Origin: Gammaproteobacteria bacterium
Lineage (GTDB): Bacteria; Pseudomonadota; Gammaproteobacteria; SZUA-140
NCBI GenBank assembly: GCA_020847075.1
Contig: JADLCS010000089.1
Span: 1 to 32,855 of the forward strand
Reading direction: 5' to 3'
DNA length: 32,855 nucleotides
Positions 30,258 to 32,855 of the stretch are shown here, in pieces. Made by a program: the position numbers and the translations under genes. The notes beneath the pieces were generated by a model, which worked only from the letters and a program-made list of their open reading frames with translations, searched no databases and was not told the DNA's origin. How positions within the stretch are numbered: the stretch's first letter is position 1; every line of letters begins with the position of its first letter.

Positions 30258-31016
30258 TCATTTGGTATCGAAGGTCATGAAGTTGTGCTGCTCCGGCACG
30301 CGCGTATTGCCGATGGACAGCGGCGAGGCGTTGGTCAGATACGTGGCCACGTTGAGGATGTCCTCGTCGGTGAGGTGCTGCGCCACTTTCCGCATCTGGC
30401 CCAGCGGATCGTTGGCGCGGCTGCCATCGCGCCACTTCTTGAGCTGATTCACGAGATAGACGAACTTCTGCTGCCCGATCATCGGATAGACCGGATCGAC
30501 GCCGCGACCGTTGTAGTCATGGCAGGAACGGCAGCCGGAGATTCCGCGTTCGATGTCGCCGTAACTGACCAGCGCCAGCCCCAGATGGGCCTGACCCGTC
30601 TCGATGCCGCTCGCCTTCAGTTCCTTGATGTTGGATCCGCCGCCGACCAGATTTTCCTTGCCCAGCAGATGCAGGTAGGTCGCCACGTCGCGGCGATCCT
30701 CGGGGCTCAGGCCCTTCGCGTTGGCGTTCATGATGAACATGGTGGTATCCATGCGCTTGTCGGTCGCGAAATCCTCCAGTTGCTTGACCAGAAACTGGGA
30801 GATTTGTCCGGCCAGGCGCGGGGTTCCCATCATGTCGTTGCCCATGCCGTCCTCACCATGACAGCTGGTGCAGGCCGGCACGGTGCCTTTGCCTTCCTTG
30901 AAGATCTTCTCGCCGTTTTTCAGATCCGCCGCAACCTCCGCGGCAAAGACTTGGGGTATCGCCAAGACCAGAGCAACACCGCTGATTACCGCAGCCAGGA
31001 CCGTTACGCGTCGCAT
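30258..31016 (-). CDS. diheme cytochrome c4
   Basis: The 252-residue exported protein has a signal peptide (1-25, cleavage after VFA) and two cytochrome c domains: heme 1 CTSCH (49-53, with GMGNDMMGTPRLAGQ following) and heme 2 CRSCH (162-166). Likely axial methionines are in TMFIMNANAKGL and GQMRKVAQHL. The two-domain layout is that of cytochrome c4, a periplasmic electron carrier to cbb3 oxidases. The GVDPVYPMIGQQKFVYL segment is typical of the family. With a heme-less CcoP-like protein in the nearby oxidase, this is a prime candidate electron donor. The ATG is preceded by a GAGGGGG ribosome site. A strong terminator follows the gene. Confidence 0.92.
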   Translation of the reverse strand: MRRVTVLAAVISGVALVLAIPQVFAAEVAADLKNGEKIFKEGKGTVPACTSCHGEDGMGNDMMGTPRLAGQISQFLVKQLEDFATDKRMDTTMFIMNANAKGLSPEDRRDVATYLHLLGKENLVGGGSNIKELKASGIETGQAHLGLALVSYGDIERGISGCRSCHDYNGRGVDPVYPMIGQQKFVYLVNQLKKWRDGSRANDPLGQMRKVAQHLTDEDILNVATYLTNASPLSIGNTRVPEQHNFMTFDTK

Positions 31017-31218
31017 TTGATGCCCCCTCTAAACTTTTTATTATCTTGCTGCCAAACTCGCTGAATGGCACATGTTACGTACGTGAATCTTCGCCGTCAA
31101 CCATTTCCCCGTTCCCCGAACCCGACCGCTCACGCGGCCGGACGCACGCGGAAACAAGGGATCCCCGCCGCCGCCTGCGCTACCCGCAAAGCGGCCACCC
31201 GTCGTTGACGTGGACTCG

Positions 31219-31308
31219 TCAGGCGCTTCTCTTGAACAAAAAAATGGCCAGACCAAAGGCCAGCACGAACCAAATGGCGTACAAGATCAGGATGTCACCG
31301 TCCGTCAT
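31219..31308 (-). CDS. 29-residue single-helix membrane microprotein
   Basis: The short frame has GGAGGGGG four bases before the ATG and a good promoter about 70 bases upstream. The product MTDGDILILYAIWFVLAF continues as one membrane helix and ends with a basic FKRSA tail. It lies upstream of cytochrome c4 in the same direction, 202 bases away, so both may share the promoter. Size and topology are like those of tiny oxidase subunits; its partner is unknown. Confidence 0.65.
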   Translation of the reverse strand: MTDGDILILYAIWFVLAFGLAIFLFKRSA

Positions 31309-31379
31309 CTTACCCCCTCCGCATGATGATATTTTCAGTGCGGCCTTCGATCGACCGCCATGGATTTTGTAATGGCAGT

Positions 31380-31408
31380 TGTATAGCACGCGGGATACCG
31401 CATTGCAA
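31380..31408 (-). promoter_or_regulatory. candidate sigma70 promoter for the microprotein and cytochrome c4
   Basis: Minus-strand TTGCAA (31408-31403) and TATACA (31385-31380), four of six consensus bases each, are 17 bases apart. The spacer contains a small GCGG/CCGC dyad. Transcription would start near 31373, about 65 bases before the microprotein ATG. Confidence 0.5.
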
Positions 31409-31604
31409 GTCCCGCGCACCGCAGCGGGGCAGACGCAAATCCGAGCGCGGCGCTCGAAAATTATCGGGAAACCCCGTGTCGCGCCGTGTCGCGCGCGGGC
31501 GGATCCGGGCCCGCGGGAGAGCGCCACGGGCGGATGACCTCGGCGGTGGGACTGGGGTAGAATCGTCCACCTTTCCATCGCGCCGCAAACCACCCGAGGT
31601 CCAC

Positions 31605-32855
31605 GTGCAAGGGATGCCTGCCCGGCTGAAAAAACTGTATTCCTACTGGGGGATCCCGGTACTCGCGCTCTGGCTGGCGATCATCCTCGTCTCCGGGCTG
31701 CTCCGCCACGACGCCTACGGCATCGACGAACCGGCCGCCCATGCGCTGCTGCTGGCCTGGTCGGTCAGCGAGCGGGTGATCAGCACGGCGCTCGTCATGG
31801 GCATGCCAGATCTGCGCGCCCTGTTCTTCACCGTCGTCGGCCTCTACTGGCCGGGCAGCATCATCGCCGCCAAGGTCTTCACGCTGCTCGTGGCTGCCGC
31901 CGCGGCGACGCTGCTCTATCGCTGGAGCGCGCGGCACTCCGGCCGGGAGGGCGCCCTCATCGGCACCGGCCTGCTGCTCATCGCGCCCGCCGCCATCAGC
32001 CAGGTGGACAGCCTCGGCACCGGCCCCTTCCTGTTGCTGGGGTTCGCGCTCGGACACTGGCTGGATCAGGCCTATCGCCGCTCGCGGCAGGCGCTCGGGG
32101 GCTGGTTCTTCCTGCAACTGCTCCTGATTCTGGCCGTCGTCAGCCTGCACCCCGCGGGGCTGGCCTACCCGCTGGCGCTGCTGTGGGAATGGCGCAGAAA
32201 TCCGGTCGACGCGCGCCATCAGCGCCACATGTATCTGGGCATAGGCATCAGCGTCACCTTCATCCTGCTGCTGCGGATGGGATGGCGCGCCCTGGACTGG
32301 CTGCAGAACCCGGTATATGTCTTCGGGCAGGCCATGCTCGGTCAGGACGCGACGGGGACGACGCTGCCCTGGATCATCGGCGGCGCGGGCGCGGGGCTGC
32401 TGCTTTACATGATCTGGAAAGGGCGTCGGGAACTGTCCGCGGAACTCATGCCGCGCCTCCTGTTCGGCGGCGCCCTGCTGGGCCTGCCCGCGGCGGACGG
32501 CGCCTGGGCGCTGGTGGTCCTGGTCGTCCTGCTCTATTTCGGTATCCCGCGCCTGATCGCCTTCAACCAGTCCTTCGGCGGACACGGCTTCGCGGGCCAG
32601 CGCGGGCTGGTCCTGGTGACGCTGTTCCTGGCGGCGACCCTGTTCATGCAGGCGAACAAATCGCATCAGTACGCCGCGGCGCAGAATCTGCTGTCTCCGA
32701 CCGACCAGTTGATCCTGACGCTGGCGGTCACCCTGGAGGACATTCCCCCGGAACAGACCGTCGTCGCCATGAGCCAGTGGCCCGGCAAGACCACGCTCGC
32801 GATCAAACGGCCGGCCCTGCCGCTGCCGCCCCCCTACCCCGACGGCGACACGCTG
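31605..32855 (+). CDS. GT39/ArnT-like polytopic membrane protein, truncated by the window end
   Basis: The frame is open from a GTG at 31605 (GAGG five bases upstream) to the right edge, 417 codons without a stop. An ATG nine bases further in is the alternative start. The product has a first helix (about 15-33), an acidic pair in GIDEPAAHALLLAW at about 41-42, which is where GT39-type glycosyltransferases carry their catalytic Asp/Glu, then about eight to ten helices, and the beginning of a periplasmic domain near the edge. These features fit a lipid-linked-sugar glycosyltransferase of the ArnT/PMT type, but family assignment rests on layout only. A shadow frame on the opposite strand covers the same DNA. 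Confidence 0.75.
   Translation, partial: MQGMPARLKKLYSYWGIPVLALWLAIILVSGLLRHDAYGIDEPAAHALLLAWSVSERVISTALVMGMPDLRALFFTVVGLYWPGSIIAAKVFTLLVAAAAATLLYRWSARHSGREGALIGTGLLLIAPAAISQVDSLGTGPFLLLGFALGHWLDQAYRRSRQALGGWFFLQLLLILAVVSLHPAGLAYPLALLWEWRRNPVDARHQRHMYLGIGISVTFILLLRMGWRALDWLQNPVYVFGQAMLGQDATGTTLPWIIGGAGAGLLLYMIWKGRRELSAELMPRLLFGGALLGLPAADGAWALVVLVVLLYFGIPRLIAFNQSFGGHGFAGQRGLVLVTLFLAATLFMQANKSHQYAAAQNLLSPTDQLILTLAVTLEDIPPEQTVVAMSQWPGKTTLAIKRPALPLPPPYPDGDTL

Noticed and set aside
31461-32666. 401-codon minus-strand frame at the right edge
   Set aside because: The plus strand encodes a coherent polytopic membrane protein running off the edge; the minus frame is Gln/Arg/Asp-rich shadow sequence.

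Overview
The window is GC-rich, densely coded DNA, almost certainly from a gammaproteobacterial chromosome. The rppH-ptsP pair, the pilT / yggS-proC-yggT-DUF167 block and several c-type cytochromes and cbb3-oxidase genes fit a respiratory gammaproteobacterium of the Chromatiales/Acidiferrobacterales type. That placement is an inference and no species can be named. No rRNA, tRNA, CRISPR array, insertion sequence or phage gene was seen.

Layout. 1-2.1 kb: a disordered, charged exported protein and a TPR/beta-barrel outer-membrane protein. 2.1-5.0 kb (minus): ptsP and rppH. 5.1-7.5 kb (plus): a HAD phosphatase and a BtuCD/FecCD-type ABC importer core without a binding protein. 7.6-11.3 kb: pilT (minus), then yggS, proC, yggT and a DUF167 gene (plus). 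11.5-13.9 kb: a dynamin-like GTPase and a 35-residue membrane microprotein with its own terminator. 13.9-15.0 kb (plus): a short four-helix CcoN-like protein and an unknown protein. 15.0-17.4 kb (minus): ccoG, a CcoP-N-terminus-like membrane protein, a monoheme cytochrome lipoprotein and a FixH-like lipoprotein. 17.5-20.1 kb: a membrane/spermidine-synthase-like fusion. 20.2-23.3 kb (minus): a tightly overlapping operon of membrane proteins with a SUMF1-fold protein, a monoheme cytochrome and a CcoS-like protein. 23.6-27.4 kb (minus): the core oxidase operon. 27.8-31.3 kb: more membrane and cytochrome genes, including a second short CcoN-like protein, a thioredoxin-like lipoprotein and a diheme cytochrome c4. 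31.6 kb to the end: a truncated GT39-like membrane protein.

The most interesting content is the 13.9-31.3 kb respiratory island. The core operon encodes a CcoN with every heme and CuB ligand and the active-site tyrosine. Its CcoO carries an extra domain of about 100 residues before the heme c domain. In place of diheme CcoP there is a protein that starts like CcoP but has no heme motif, and it is followed by a 41-residue CcoQ-like peptide. Around the core lie two 'half-CcoN' proteins that keep only the last helices and the His-x-His heme-ligand pair, three small anchored monoheme cytochromes (two of them clear paralogues), a catalytically dead SUMF1-fold protein, CcoG, CcoS-like, FixH-like and TlpA-like assembly factors, and several 29-41-residue single-helix microproteins with strong ribosome sites. 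Together these suggest a divergent cbb3-type oxidase with a rebuilt electron-entry arm and many small or accessory subunits. The catalytic role of the core follows from its family. The role of the satellites is inference.
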